64,000 nucleotides of DNA. Source: Gordius sp. MW1 (taxonomy: Eukaryota > Nematomorpha > Gordioida > Gordea > Gordiidae). The DNA is taken from contig OZ038526.1 of NCBI GenBank assembly GCA_964036665.1, forward strand, positions 32,860,001 to 32,924,000, given 5' to 3'. Below, piece by piece: positions 1 through 11,067 of this stretch; positions within the stretch are counted from its first letter, which is position 1, and the number at the start of each line of letters is the position of its first letter. The notes beneath the pieces were generated by a model that saw nothing but the letters and a program-made list of their open reading frames with translations, made no database searches and was not told where the DNA came from. The translations under genes and the position numbers were made by a program.

Positions 1-710
1 ATAAACTAATTCGGCTGGAGTGCAACCTAAGTCTTCCTTGATTGTGGTTCGAATGTTAAGCAAAATTAATGGTAAGAGCCCATCCCATTTGTTTGTGTCA
101 CCTTGTGCCATCAAGGAACTTTTCAACTGTCGATGAAATCTCTCAATCATGCCGTTGGCTTGTGGATGATAGGCAGTGGTTGTGATGTGATTTACACCAA
201 GGAGTTGCGTGAGATTTCGAAATAATTGGGACTCAAACTGGGGACCTCTATCTGTTGTGAGGCTTGATGGTACTCCGAGGTCAGCTATCCAATACTTGAT
301 CAGAGTTTTGGCAACCGTTTGGGCTGAGGTGTCACGGATCGGCATGGCGACAGGCCATCGTGTGAAACGGTCAATAATGGTGAGTAAGTGGGTATATCCA
401 TTCGACTGTGGTAGTGGACCAACGAGATCGACGTGGATGTGGCTAAATCGAGCGTCAGGTTCAGCAAATGTCCTAAAGGGGCTTTTATGTGACGATGAAT
501 CTTCGATTTTTGACAAGCATCGCATGATTTGGCCCATTTCCTTACATCCATATTGATGGAGGGCCAAACATATCGACGTGAAATCAGCTTAAGTGTTGCA
601 CGCGTACCAGGGTGTGATAAGTTGTGGAAGTTATCAAAAATTACGCGTCTGAGTGAAGTTGGAACAAGTGGTCGAGGTGAGGTTGTGGACATGTCGCATT
701 GCACGGTCAA
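1..710 (-). pseudogene. Element A integrase, broken and cut by window edge
   Basis: The minus strand encodes an HHCC zinc-binding region (HPGTRAT, then CDACQKSK at the pair of cysteines near 530-560), followed by the core. After the CDACQKSK segment the frame shifts near 480, so the catalytic core (an [11 protein letters not shown] first Asp block, a DRG block, and an [13 protein letters not shown] Glu block near 130-160) is read in other frames. Integrase would insert the cDNA into host DNA. The C-terminal part is beyond base 1. It is inactive as it stands because of the frame break. Confidence 0.8.
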
Positions 711-882
711 ATCAGAGCCAGGTATAGGAAGTTGCGTTAATTTTAGGACTTTATGTCCTGAAATGCCGACTTTTCTTCCATCTGAGCCAAAGCTAACCTT
801 TCTACTAGGGGCCTGTCTTTAAAATCAACGGAATCAATTTCAGACCTTGAGAGGGTGTCAGCGACTACATTTGATTTGCCAG

Positions 883-1909
883 CTATATATTGGAGATCGG
901 TAACTGTCTAATCTCCCGCGGGGAGTATTTGTCGATAGGTGTACTGAAAGCATAAGTTAGTGGCTTGTGGTCTGTATAAATAGTGAATTCATGACCTTCT
1001 AAAAGATGGCGGTAATGGCGGATTGTTAAATATATTGCTAATAATTCGCGACCGAATGCATTGTATCGTTGTTGAGTTTTTGTTAGCTTTTGGGGAAAAA
1101 AGGCCAAAGGCAGCGTATTACCGTTAGTTGTTTGATGTAATACGGCTCCTACAGCTGAGTTGGAGGCGTCGGTGGTGATTGAGAGTTGAGCGTCTTGAAG
1201 ATGGGAGAGAGGCACGACATTGCTTATAGCGAGTTTGGCGTTGTTAAAAGCAGTCGAAGCTTCCGGGGTGCAGGAAATTGTCTTCTTTGAACCGTCGAGC
1301 AAATCGGTGAGAGGTTTGAGTAAATCGGCACACATCGGAATAAACCGTCTATAAAAATTAATCATCCCTAAGAAGCGTCTCAACTGAGTCATCGAAGTAG
1401 GCTGTGGGAAATTGAGGATTGCTTCCACCTTGTCCTGAAGGGGTGACAAACCTTGAGGGGTGATTTTGTGTCCCAAAAAATTTATTACGTTTTGGCACCA
1501 TACGCATTTATCCTGACTGATTTAATACCGAAAGACTTGAGTCTTTCAAAAACCAGTCTAATATGATTGTGGTGTTCATCAATGGAAGAACTCGCGATGA
1601 GTACGTCGTCAAGGTAAACAAAAACAAAGTCAAGTTCTCTAAAAACTTGGTCCATAAAGCGTTGAAACGTCCAGCGTTGCGAAGGCCAAATGGCATGCGA
1701 AGAAATTCAAAAAGACCGAACGGGGTTGTGATGGCGGTTTTAGAAATATCCTCGGGGGCCATTGGAATTTGGTGGTATGCCCTGACTAAGTCGATCTTTG
1801 AGAATACCGTTTTATTGCAAAGGGTCAGCGCAAAATCATGGAGGTGGGGAAGGGGATAACAGTCGGGAATTGTACGACTGTTGAGCATGCGATAGTCGCC
1901 ACAAGGTCT
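883..1909 (-). pseudogene. Element A reverse transcriptase and RNase H, frameshifted
   Basis: Palm motifs are visible on the minus strand in 1508-1888 ([15 protein letters not shown], then RMPFGLRNA). The frame slips right after RNA, so the catalytic YLDD block, near 1600-1620, is out of frame. The connection and RNase H domain reads cleanly in 883-1476 (GHKITPQGLSPL, RRFLGMINFYRRF, TTDASNSAVGAVL, YTDHKPLTYAF). At 1909 a stop separates this segment from the upstream gag-protease frame. The family function is cDNA synthesis and removal of the RNA template. At least three breaks make this a relic. Confidence 0.85.
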
Positions 1910-3400
1910 TCAATCTCCCGCGGCCTTCTTGGGTACCATGTGCAGGGGTGAGGACCAGTCACTGTTAGAGGGACGGATTATACCAAGTTCGAGCATGTGA
2001 GTAAATTCGTCTCGGGCAATCTTAAGCTTGTCCGGGAAGAGTCTCCTTGGTTTTGAGCAAACCGGGGGGCCGTTGGTGAGGATATGGTGTTGAGTGCTAT
2101 GAGTTACTTGAGCCTTATAATCAGAAGGAAACACTATGGAGGCATACTTCTGAAGTAGTGATTTGATGGGGGAGGTGCCAATTATCCCAACTTGTATGTT
2201 GATTGACGTAGCGAGTGTAGCCTTGCCTGCAGATGTTAATGTCGTTTGAGTGTCGAAGAGCTGCTTCTTTTTTATATCAACTACTAGATGGTAGTGATTA
2301 AGAAAATCGGCTCCGATGATTGGCTGTTTAACGTCTGTTATTGTAAAAATCCATCTAAATTCTTTGCGTAGGCCGAGGTCCAAAGTGAAAAGCTTTTGGC
2401 CATATGTTTTGATAGGGGTAGAATTGGCGGCCTGAAGTTGCACATATGAAGGGGTCATGGAATGGTCTCGAGAAGGCGGAATAACGGAAATTTCCGCGCC
2501 TGTGTCAATGAGAAATCGCTGACCCGTGGATTTGTCGAATATGTAAAATAGGCGACTAAGTTTTAGACCAAGTCCAGGCGTCGCCATCCCTGGGTGGTCT
2601 ACTAGTTTGTCGAGGGGGGGGGGGTTAAATGCGCAAGGTTGCACGCATTTGAGCGAATTGTCTTTAAAGCGGTAATGGTACCAACAAAGTATATTTGGTT
2701 GAATATGCGCGCTAGGGTGGCGAACGGTATAGGGATTGCGGCGTCTCGAGTTGGAACGATCACGTGGCCTATTGATTGAGATTTTTAAATTTTGTACCTC
2801 CTGTGTGAGTTTTGCAATCATCTCCCTAAGCCGAGTCGATTCATCTTTCGTGACTACATTTACAATTGGACATGTGGAGTTGTGGTAGGTCTCTACAATT
2901 TTGTCCGCAGTTTCGGCCAATTTGGAGAGGGACTGCTCGTCAGAAACAATTGCCAAAATGCCGGTCATGTTTTTTGGAAGTTTTTCTAACCAAAGTTCTT
3001 TAAGAACTCGTTCATCCATGGAATTCGTTCCCAGAAGATTTTTCATGAAACGCAGAAGCTGGGATGGGGTGCGATCTCCTAATTCTACAGTTGTGAGAAG
3101 AGCACGAAGTCTAGCAGAATCGGATTGGCTAGTGCGGTCTGTGATGGCTGCTTTCATGGTTGTATAGGGTAAAATGTCGGGCATATTTTGTAGGATGTCT
3201 TGAATTTCGATGGTTATTTCCAGTGGCAAGGCTTCTATTAAGTACCCAACTTTGGTAGCTTCGCTTTTTATCTTTCTTACCAAGAAAAGAGCCTCTATTT
3301 GGATGAACCATGAGCGGGGGTTTATATTGTTAAACTGTGGCAGTTTAAAATATGTGGCATTTTCGCTTTTAACCTCCATATCAGATGGTTGCGTGGACAT
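1910..3400 (-). CDS. Element A Gag-protease-RT N-terminus, one open frame
   Basis: The start is placed at the ATG at 3400, just 5 nt beyond the primer site; the frame is open upstream to 3487 but that part lies in the LTR. Gag begins with the CsRn1/arthropod-type domain (YFKLPQFNNINPRSWFIQIE), with ELGDRTPSQLLRFMKNLL further on. The nucleic-acid-binding finger is C-X2-H-X9-C-X3-C near 2635-2690, not CCHC. The protease follows with LIDTGAEISVIPP (catalytic Asp) and IIGADFL. The frame ends inside the start of RT (LGIIRPSNSDWSSPLH) at a stop at 1910. Gag and protease are therefore in one frame without a frameshift signal, and this part of A is still open. Confidence 0.85.
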   Translation of the reverse strand: MSTQPSDMEVKSENATYFKLPQFNNINPRSWFIQIEALFLVRKIKSEATKVGYLIEALPLEITIEIQDILQNMPDILPYTTMKAAITDRTSQSDSARLRALLTTVELGDRTPSQLLRFMKNLLGTNSMDERVLKELWLEKLPKNMTGILAIVSDEQSLSKLAETADKIVETYHNSTCPIVNVVTKDESTRLREMIAKLTQEVQNLKISINRPRDRSNSRRRNPYTVRHPSAHIQPNILCWYHYRFKDNSLKCVQPCAFNPPPLDKLVDHPGMATPGLGLKLSRLFYIFDKSTGQRFLIDTGAEISVIPPSRDHSMTPSYVQLQAANSTPIKTYGQKLFTLDLGLRKEFRWIFTITDVKQPIIGADFLNHYHLVVDIKKKQLFDTQTTLTSAGKATLATSINIQVGIIGTSPIKSLLQKYASIVFPSDYKAQVTHSTQHHILTNGPPVCSKPRRLFPDKLKIARDEFTHMLELGIIRPSNSDWSSPLHMVPKKAAGD

Positions 3401-3404
3401 TTTT

Positions 3405-3413
3405 GGGTCACCA
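3405..3413 (-). promoter_or_regulatory. Element A primer-binding site, tRNA-Trp type
   Basis: The minus strand reads TGGTGACCC directly next to the LTR. This is the complement of the 3' end of eukaryotic tRNA-Trp with its CCA tail (9 nt matched). CsRn1-clade elements are known to use this primer. Confidence 0.75.
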
Positions 3414-3883
3414 AATGAAGTGGTTATTTCATTAATTAGAAGAGATACTTTAGTAATCGAGTTTATTCTAGTGTAAAGTATATGCAAAAAAATGAATAAT
3501 TGACCCTGTTAGTTTTAAAGGTTGTGCTTATGTAGCTGCGCGAGCCCATTATCATTTGAATAATCAGGCGATGGTTGAATACAAGCGAGAGGCTATTAAA
3601 ATAAAAATAACGTGATGGTTAAGTACAAGCGAGGAGCTATTAAAATAAAAATAACGTGATGGTTAAGTACAAGCGAGGGGCTATTAAAATAAAAATAACG
3701 TGATGGTTAAGTACAAGCGAGGGGCTATTAAAATAAAAATAACGTGATGATTAAGTACAAGCGAGGAGCTATTAAATAAAGTAACGTGTTAGAATTCGCC
3801 TAGACGGGGTCAAGGGAAAGTAGCGTGCGAAAGAAGGTTTTTGATTCCAATTAGCGCGTTTAATTTAATTCGTAGCCTCTACA
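3414..3883 (-). repeat. Element A 5' LTR
   Basis: On the minus strand it begins TGTAGAGGCT at 3883, the same TGTAG start as the LTRs of C and D, and ends against the primer site at 3413. It holds an internal tandem array at 3585-3780. The partner LTR lies outside the window, so the inner border is inferred from the primer site only. Confidence 0.7.
3585..3780. repeat. ~50-bp tandem repeat inside element A LTR
   Basis: About four to five units of the type ATAACGTGATGGTTAAGTAC-AAGCGAGGGGCTATTAAA follow one another with few changes. They lie in the U3 side of the LTR on the minus strand, where repeated enhancer-like blocks are common in LTR elements. The function is not shown. Confidence 0.85.
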
Positions 3884-4020
3884 AATATATTATAATTAAA
3901 CTATGGCCTTAAAACTATAAATGTGTGTGCTCACTTAGATTGATATACTAAATAATATATTCTTATATAGAATAGTTTTTATGAATGATAAATTCACTAA
4001 GTAAACTTAATAGTTAGTAA
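3884..4020 (+). repeat. Left arm of ~130-bp inverted repeat
   Basis: This arm matches the reverse complement of 6755-6890, for example CTATAAATGTGTGTG, GATTGATATA and ATGAATGATAAATTCAC. It starts exactly where the element A LTR ends. The arms may be terminal repeats of an old DNA transposon of about 3.0 kb, or a local inverted duplication. Confidence 0.7.
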
Positions 4021-4725
4021 AGGATATTAAAAAGAATACAAAAGCTTGGATTTAAATGGGTTTATATGAACATTTAAGAAAATGAGATTAGAAAAATATT
4101 TTTGCTAGATAACATGGGTGTATAAATTGTTGATATATGTAGTCTATGGTTTTAAATTAAAATCATGATAGATTCAGCAAGGTCAAATAAATATTTAAAA
4201 TGGTAACCATAAGACTATTCATTTGCTTAGGTATAAAACTTTTTATCAAATCTCAAACTTTTTGATGCAAGTTTGATAAAAAAATTCTAATAGATTGCAA
4301 CTAAAATATGATGTAGGTCATTTCAATAGGCCTTTTTAATACTTAATATTTGATTGCAAACCTTAATGTGATGTATGTTATATAAATAGGCATACTTATG
4401 CTACTTTATATATATACTATAAATACTAGCTAAAATACTTAATATACAATACCATGGGCCAATGACAAAAAAAAATTTCAATACAAAAACCCTTAGAAAT
4501 TAAAAAAAATTATGTTTTGCCCCCCCCCCCCAATCCAAAACCTGGCTATGCTCATGGATAATACAAAATAAGGGCTGAGATAAAGAAAATACTCATTTTT
4601 TTATGGTGAAGTGTGACTAATGTTTGTAAAAAATTACAAAAACATCAACAAGGCTGTAAGATTAAATATTAACTAATAAATGTAGAAAGACTATTTTATC
4701 TTTTTCCATATACTTATATAAGTAA
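4021..4725. other. AT-rich stretch, no gene seen
   Basis: I see no coding signal here. It contains a run of 12 Cs near 4520, followed by CCTGGCTATGCTCATGGA. That resembles the GCGTAGCCAGG motif that occurs near 29897 and 32803, so a piece of the same short repeat may be present. Confidence 0.5.
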
Positions 4726-4729
4726 CTAG

Positions 4730-5482
4730 ATGAACCCGGCAAACGTTGTTTTGCCATTTACCCGCGTTCCCGATGCTGGTTCCGTTACACAACTTAGGTG
4801 GATTTAAATTGCGAAGGATCATTATAGGTGAACCAATTTTCAGAATCAATTTGTGAGGTGGCATTCCCGATGGTTCCAATGAATTTAGAAATTCAGTTGG
4901 ATAATTCACCGCCTGATCTGCATCGATAACTGTGTCAACAGATGTGTAAGTAAATGGTTCACCGGGAATGTTCAATAAAATGCGATTATTTATTTTGTTC
5001 ACGTCGTCATTCTTCGGAGCCAAGATAGCCCGTTCATAAAGCTAGTCGTGATTTGTGAAGTTAATAAGAATTTCCGGGAACACCATATTTACGACATCTT
5101 CAATTGATGACTGTATTTTGCAAAAGTGCGATTGAAATGATATTTCGTGCGTTGTAGGTTCAATTGGAAATTTACCGTCTCACAAGTCTAACAGTTGGTT
5201 AGCAAATGGTTGCGCCGAATCATCTTGAAATAAATGAACACGCATGTTGGTGGTTAGCGTGATTATCCTCACACTTCTCCAAAGATATGACGCTTTCATG
5301 CAAGCATTAAGCTCATCTGAGGGTGTTGACTTTGGGATCTGGCAAGATTTGACGGAAGTCACCGGCTAGCAGCAAGAGAGCTCCTCCCATAGGACGTGCA
5401 ATCTGTCTCAAATCTCGGAGTATACAATCCAGCGCCTCGAGTGCTTTTTTATGTGCCATCGTACATTCATCCCAAAAGATGA
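4730..5482 (-). pseudogene. Helitron PIF1-like helicase fragment
   Basis: The minus strand encodes, from 5482 leftward, a Walker B-like DECTMAHKKALEALD block, a motif III-like AGDFRQILP block, then LTTNMRVHL and finally LAPKNDDVNKINN with PPHKLILKIGSPIMILRNL near the C-terminus. These are typical of Helitron/PIF1 SF1B helicases, which unwind DNA during rolling-circle transposition. Frameshifts and stops break it, for example around 5180 and between 5023 and 5180, and the Walker A region is missing. It lies directly inside the Helitron 3' end. Confidence 0.8.
4739..4754 (-). terminator. Helitron 3' hairpin
   Basis: A 5-bp stem GCAAA/TTTGC closes the loop ACAACG on the minus strand, 10 nt before the terminal CTAG. 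In Helitrons this hairpin acts as the transposition end signal. Confidence 0.6.
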
Positions 5483-5489
5483 TTGTGCA

Positions 5490-5815
5490 TATTTTTATCG
5501 CATTCCAGAGTGTCAGGTATTAAGTGTGAAATTTTGAACCAAATCGGTCTGGTAGATTTCCAAAATTGTTGGCGTCTCCGATTATTTGTAGATTATCGGG
5601 ATGGAAAAAAGGCTCCGATTATTTGTAGATTATCGGGATGGGAAATTTTTTTTTCGCATTCCGGAGTGTCAGGAATGAAGTGTAAAATTTTGAACCAAAT
5701 AGGTCTAGGAGTTTTCCAAAATTGTTGGCGGCTCCGATTATTTGTAGATTGTCGGGATGGAAAAAAGGCTCCGATTATTTGTAGATTATCGGGATGGAAA
5801 AAAATTTACCTTTAA
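5490..5815. repeat. Two-unit tandem repeat (~165 bp) in the Helitron leader
   Basis: Each unit runs CGCATTCC(A/G)GAGTGTCAGG, GAACCAAAT, TTTTCCAAAATTGTTGGCG, then twice GGCTCCGATTATTTGTAGAT. A third, more diverged unit lies at 5985-6060. This open-frame repeat is not protein-like beyond the repetition. Confidence 0.75.
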
Positions 5816-6110
5816 AACAATTCTATTATTTGTATTGTTTTTGAATAAAAATCAACGTCTTATCATTATTAAATTTGATTGTTGTCACAAAATGACGTCA
5901 TATGACGTCTTTATTAAGTGCCAAAACTTATATAACAAAACTTGACCTCTCAAAAACTACTGGACCGATTAGGCTGGAACAAACCTTAAAACATGCTCCG
6001 GAGTGTGGGGAATAAACTGTGAAATTTTGAGCTAAATCTAGTTTTACAAAATTGGTGGCGGCATACACACATACACACAGAGTTTCATTTTTATATATAA
6101 GTAATTGTCG

Positions 6111-7839
6111 TATATAAATATTAGAAAATATTTTTGTTGATTTCATATTGACATTCGCTGGTATGTTTTCTTTATCTAAAACATATTAATGATATTTCAA
6201 CATATGTTACCATATAATGGTGTTCATCACATCCCACACATTTTCTTCAGCAACCTTTAGGGTCCTAATTAAATCTAGATTTAAAATTATTTATTTGCCT
6301 ATACAAAACTTGCTTTGTTGAGTCCTTCTATATTTATGAATAAGTTTTTGTGGCATTAGTACATTGTTGAGATTTGAAAGAGAGTACTAAAATAATGAGT
6401 CATAAAAGACAAATAAACCTGTATATTTGCTAACTGAAACATGGGTTTCATCTAAAAACAGAAATAAAAATGATTATTTATTTGATGTTAAGTCTAAATT
6501 TGGCACATTAGGATCTTGTTCTTTTGTGTCAGTGGTAGACTTAAGAATGCCTATAAGTTTGCAGGTTTATATGTTAAGTCATTACCTTTAAATTGGGATC
6601 TGGTAGTTACCAATTCTGGCAAGCTTTGTTATGAACAGGATCAATCAGACAAAAGATGATCCTCCAACGTACAAAAAATTCTATCATTGATTTTTTGCTC
6701 ACACAGTTGCAAGGTTTTCTCCCAAACTTCTGATTTTTTTGTATTTAGCATTAGGATTCACTAACTATTTTGTTTACTTGGTGAATTTATCATTCATAAA
6801 AAACTATTCTATATTAATATAAAATGTTTACTATATCAATCTAAGTGCACACACATTTATAGTATTAAGAGCCGAGTTTAAGTATAATATATTAATATTG
6901 TACATTAAATAAGTTAAAATATAATACCAATTTGCTAAAGGATGATATGAATGGTTAATAAGTTTCGATTTTATGACACATATTGAATCATATTTTGCGA
7001 AAGTGTCAAATGATTTTATTGGTTTTGATTACTTGTATTTTTCATCACTTGTACCGAAGCGAAATGTTCCTGACGCAAATCGGTTCCATGGAGCGAATCA
7101 CGCCTCCTCATTCGTTGGATATACATTTACTTGGCTTTTTGTAACTTGGTATTTTGGACTAGATTCCAAATTTTATTACTCATAGTAAATTCGGAAGCAA
7201 AAGGTGAGGATAAAAAGTCAAATTCAGATGATGAAATCGTCATTAATCAAGCTAATACCGATAATTTTTGGAATCTTAAAAGAGAAAATGAAACAGAGGA
7301 CGACCTTAATGAAGACGAACTATGTATAATTTATTACCCTAATATATTATGACACAAAACTCCCTTGGATCCTGCAATATAGAAGACATCCGCAATAATC
7401 TAATGTGTTTTATAAGAGTTTAATCTTAACATATTATTCCAATAAAGCAGCATGTTTATTGCAAGAAAGACAAATTTAAAGAAGCTATTCAAGAATGTAA
7501 TGATGGTGAATTAGATAAATAGCATGTTTTACATTATTAAATATTATTTACATATAATCTTTTTATCCAGTTGATGAAAACACATTTTATAACATACTTT
7601 GTTAAATATTTTTTATGAAAATTCCTTGTCAATTTTATTAATAGCCTTTATTAGTAAGATTATAGCGATAACAAATAAGTATTTGATACATAGATTTAAA
7701 AGGTATGCTAAGGTTTATATCAGTGGCCCTTTTAATAAGGTTTTATGTGTACTTCTATGTTCAATTGCTTTCATAAGTATTTATTAAAATATATTTGGAC
7801 TTAAATTTTATTTCATTTGTGTTCACTTCTACTTTATTA
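6111..7839. other. No supported gene; right arm of inverted repeat at 6755-6890
   Basis: AT-rich sequence. At 6425-6450 the plus strand reads LLTETWVSSK, which weakly recalls a LINE endonuclease motif, but nothing else of a LINE is seen. At 7190-7350 there is an acidic open stretch (SNSDDEIVINQANTDNFWN) of unknown origin. At 6755-6890 lies the inverted partner of 3884-4020. Confidence 0.45.
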
Positions 7840-7844
7840 AATTA

Positions 7845-7983
7845 TGTAGTGATTAACAATTTATTATTATTAATGTTATATATATCCCGTGGAGTTATAA
7901 TACATTATATTTACATATGGGATTCTAACTAATTTGAATAATATAATAAACACGAATTCTGATGATACCAGTAGATTAATTTA
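7845..7983 (+). repeat. Element B 5' LTR (139 bp)
   Basis: It starts TGTAGTGATT and differs from the 3' LTR only at one position (G versus T in the ACAC[G/T]AATTC segment). It is followed after one base by ATGGCGCGG. Confidence 0.92.
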
Positions 7984-7984
7984 T

Positions 7985-10624
7985 ATGGCGCGGATGAATG
8001 AATTAACGAACCTACAGGTACCTTCTTATAAAGAAGAAGATGATATAGATGCATATTTATATACATTAAATGCTATATTTGATGCCAGAAATATTGGATC
8101 ATCAGAAAAACATTTGGAGTTTAAGAAAAAACTGTTTATAGCATACTTTGGACAAACAAATATAGAAAAAATAAGAAATTTTTTATATCCCAAAGACCCA
8201 AAGGAATTTACCTTTCAAGAACTCACGGAGGTGGCTAGAAAATTATTCAAACCAAAAACAACCATATTCCAAGCAAGAATTGATTTCCGTAAAGCCCTAA
8301 AGAAACAGGGGGAATCAATTCAAGAATTTGTTACGAGATTAAAACAAATATCAAAATTTTGTAATTTTCAAGATCACCTTGATGAAAACTTGCGGGATCA
8401 ATTAATCTGTGGACTGCATAATTTGTCACTGGAAACAGAAATACGTACCCGATGGCCTGATGCCATAGATGAAAAGAATAGACAAATATCATTTGATGAA
8501 ATTTTTAAATTAGCTGAATCCATTGAGCTTGCAAATAGAGAAATGAATACATCTTCAGATATCAACCAATTGAAACCAAAGAAGTATAAGAATAAATTTG
8601 AACCAAAAACATTTTTATGCAAAAGATGTGGTCATAGACATTCAAGTGGAAACTGCCCAGCATTTGGTAAAACATGTTATAAATGTAATAAAAAGAATCA
8701 TTTTCAACAATGCTGCTTAAATAAATTTATAAACTCTTTATCAAATCTGAATAACAAACAACCTAAAATTAAAGTACAAATTGAAAATTTTGACATGCTT
8801 ATGATATTTGACTCAGGTGCTTCAGCATCTTTAGCTGGGTATGACTTCTATAATAAGATAGGTAGACCATCATTATTACCTACACAGGCATTATATACAT
8901 TTGGGAACCACCCAATTAAAATATTAGGCAAGACCTTTGTAAATGTTAAATTAGAGGATAAAATTTTAAAACTACCTTTAATAATCACAAGAAATCAAAG
9001 TATAGGAATTTTTGGCATGGATTGGATATCATCTTTCAATTTAAAATTACCTATACCTGAGGGTATAAATTTAATTAATTCAACATTGGAACCACATGCT
9101 AATATTTTGAATTCATTAATTAACAAATACCCAAAAGTTTTTCAAGAAGGTACTGGTAAAATTAATAGTCAGAAAGTTAAATTGCATTTAAAAGATGACT
9201 GTAGTCCCATATCGTTACCTTTTAGAAGGGTTCCTTTTCCTATGAGAAAGGCTGTGGAAGATGAATTGGAAAGACTTGTAAAGGAGGATATAATTGAACC
9301 TATAAATCCATCAACCTCTAAAATTGAGTGGGCAACCCCGACAGTCAATGTTAAGAAAAGTAATGGTAAAGTTAGGATTTGTGGAGATTTTAGATTAACA
9401 ATTAATCCGTGGCTGATGCAAGATAATTACATGTTACCCACATTTGATGAATTAGTTTCGAAGGTAGCGGGTGGAGAAAAGTTCACTATCATTGATTTAA
9501 AAGACGCTTATTTACAGATGGAAATTGAAGAAGGTTCCAGACAATACCTTAATATTTCGACACACAAAGGTTATTATCGATATAAAAGGATGCCATTCGG
9601 AATTTCAAATGCACCTACAATTTTTCAAAGATTTATGGATGGGATATTAAAAAGTTTAAATAATACTGGTGTATTTTTGGACGATGTAATAATAACGGGA
9701 AATAATGATGAGGAACATTTAAAGACACTTAATGAAGTTTTACATAGGTTGGAAGAAAATGGCGTAAAGGCGAAGTTAGAAAAGATGAAAATATTTCAAA
9801 CGGCGGTAACGTATCTTGGACATAAAATCGATAATTGTGGTATCCATCCAACGGAGGATAAAATAGAAGCAATCCGGAAATTTAAAACACCTACAAATAA
9901 ATCTGAATTAAGATCCTTTTTAGGATTTATAAATTATCATAGTAAATTTCTACCGAACTTGCATGATAAATGCGCTCCATTATCAGAACTAACTAGTTTG
10001 AAAAATACTTGGAGGTGGACCGAAAAAGAAAATACAATTTTTGAGGAACTTAAAATTTTACTATCGACAGATGACACACTTATTCCTTATGATGATAAAC
10101 TACCATTAATTATGACAGTCGATGCCTCGCAAAATGGCGTTGGAGCTGCCTTGTGTCATTTACTTGATGGAAAAGAAATACCCGTGGCATACGCTTCGAG
10201 GAAATTAAATAAAACAGAACAACAGTACTCATCAATCGATCGTGAAGCGTTAGCCATAGTGTATGGAGTAAAAAGATTCCATCAATACATATATGGAAGG
10301 TCTTTTACACTAATAACGGACCACAAACCACTGGAACGGATTTTTGGAAATCGAAGAGACCTAAATAAAATGACCAATAATCGATTGATCCGGTGGGCAT
10401 TATATCTAAACGGTTATCAATATAATATACAATACCGTAGGGGTCAAGATAACATGGCCGATGCCTTATCAAGGTTACCGACAGAATCAAAAGAGACCGG
10501 AGAAATTGATAAAATAAATTTAATTCGAATATCTTTCATAAATGAATTGTTGTTGTCCGCCGAAATGCTAAAATCAGAAATAGCATCAGACTCAACGATG
10601 AAAGAGTTGATAACTTATATAAAA
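7985..10624 (+). CDS. Element B Gag-Pol, N-terminal part up to R1 insertion
   Basis: The first ATG is at 7985, two bases after the LTR, and MARMNELTN follows; the frame is open upstream only into the LTR. Gag carries two zinc knuckles (CKRCGHRHSSGNC and CYKCNKKNHFQQCC, about 8620-8715). The protease has FDSGASASL near 8810. RT has ICGDFRLTIN, DLKDAYLQM and the catalytic FLDDVIITG near 9680. RNase H has TVDASQNGVGAAL and TDHKPLERIF near 10320. After about 10624 the frame runs into purine-rich R1 sequence and ends at 10729. Gag and Pol form a single frame with no frameshift signal. All catalytic Asp residues seen are present. Confidence 0.92.
7986..7993 (+). promoter_or_regulatory. Element B primer-binding site overlapping gag start
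   Basis: TGGCGCGG begins two bases after the LTR and lies inside codons 1-3 of gag (ATG GCG CGG). A TGG start is expected for pairing with a tRNA CCA tail. I could not name the primer tRNA. Confidence 0.55.
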
Positions 10625-10647
10625 CTCGGGCCTTCGGCCCTCGTGGG

Positions 10648-10707
10648 AAGGGGGAGAAGGGAAGGGAAGAGGGGAAGGGAAGGGAAGAGGGGAAGGGAAG
10701 GGGGGAC
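10648..10707. repeat. Purine-rich GGGAA microsatellite
   Basis: An imperfect run of AAGGG/GAGGGG units lies at the left end of R1. Confidence 0.8.
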
Positions 10708-11067
10708 GACTCATCTGTACTTCGTATAAATGTATCATATTTGCTATGCAATTTATGGGCGAGAAAGGTGGGAAGGGGCGAGAATGCCTATAGGGGGGTA
10801 TTAAATGCCTAATGATTAATTAATTATTTATACAAATTTTCCATTATAGGCAAAATGTAATATAGGCAAAATGTAATATAGGCAAGGGTTAGGGTTAGAT
10901 TTAGTGTTTGCTTCTAGTTGCGTATTACATTAGTTTTTATGGCCTTTAGTGATTATGGGTCTAACAAACATTATATTATAAAACAACACAATGTTAAGAA
11001 TTTGCAGAATTGTTGGGAGAAATTTTTTGTTGAATTTGAACAATTTTTAATTAAAAAAATCAAAAAT

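Larger units (their letters stand above)
1..3883 (-). mobile_element. Element A: CsRn1-like Ty3/gypsy LTR retrotransposon, 3' end outside window
   Basis: Read on the minus strand this shows LTR, primer site, Gag with a CHCC finger, protease, reverse transcriptase, RNase H and integrase in the usual Ty3/gypsy order. The integrase runs off the left edge at base 1, so the 3' LTR is not seen. The CHCC finger (C-X2-H-X9-C-X3-C) and the tRNA-Trp-like primer site are the two known marks of the CsRn1 clade. Several frame breaks in pol show the copy is dead. Its order and protein sequence match elements C, D and E, but it is a different subfamily because the LTR is unrelated in sequence. Confidence 0.88.
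4726..6110 (-). mobile_element. Helitron relic with 3' hairpin and CTAG end
   Basis: The minus strand ends with a hairpin (4739-4754), then CCGGGTTCAT and CTAG, followed by T. This is the known Helitron 3' end form. Helicase-coding remains lie just upstream. The far end near 6110 reads TATATAAAAATGAAACTCTGTGTG and a GGACCGATT-type leader, which resembles the 5' region of many animal Helitrons. It is internally deleted, since no Rep domain is seen and only a helicase piece remains. The 5' border is approximate. The same 3' end family occurs at 63369-63396. Confidence 0.65.

Noticed and set aside
1563..1859. Plus-strand open frames over elements A, C-E and H-K
   Set aside because: These are shadows of minus-strand Pol frames and have no motifs of their own.
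6425..6455. LINE endonuclease motif LLTETWVSSK
   Set aside because: Only one short match, with no RT or further endonuclease motifs nearby.
6973..7185. Open frame of 70 codons
   Set aside because: No recognisable motif, unusual composition and no neighbours or splice signals to support it.
7599..7787. Small hydrophobic open frame
   Set aside because: AT-rich DNA commonly yields Leu/Ile-rich frames by chance; no other evidence.
10886..10898. GGGTTAGGGTTAG as a telomere repeat
   Set aside because: Only two units, inside repeat R1; no longer array follows.
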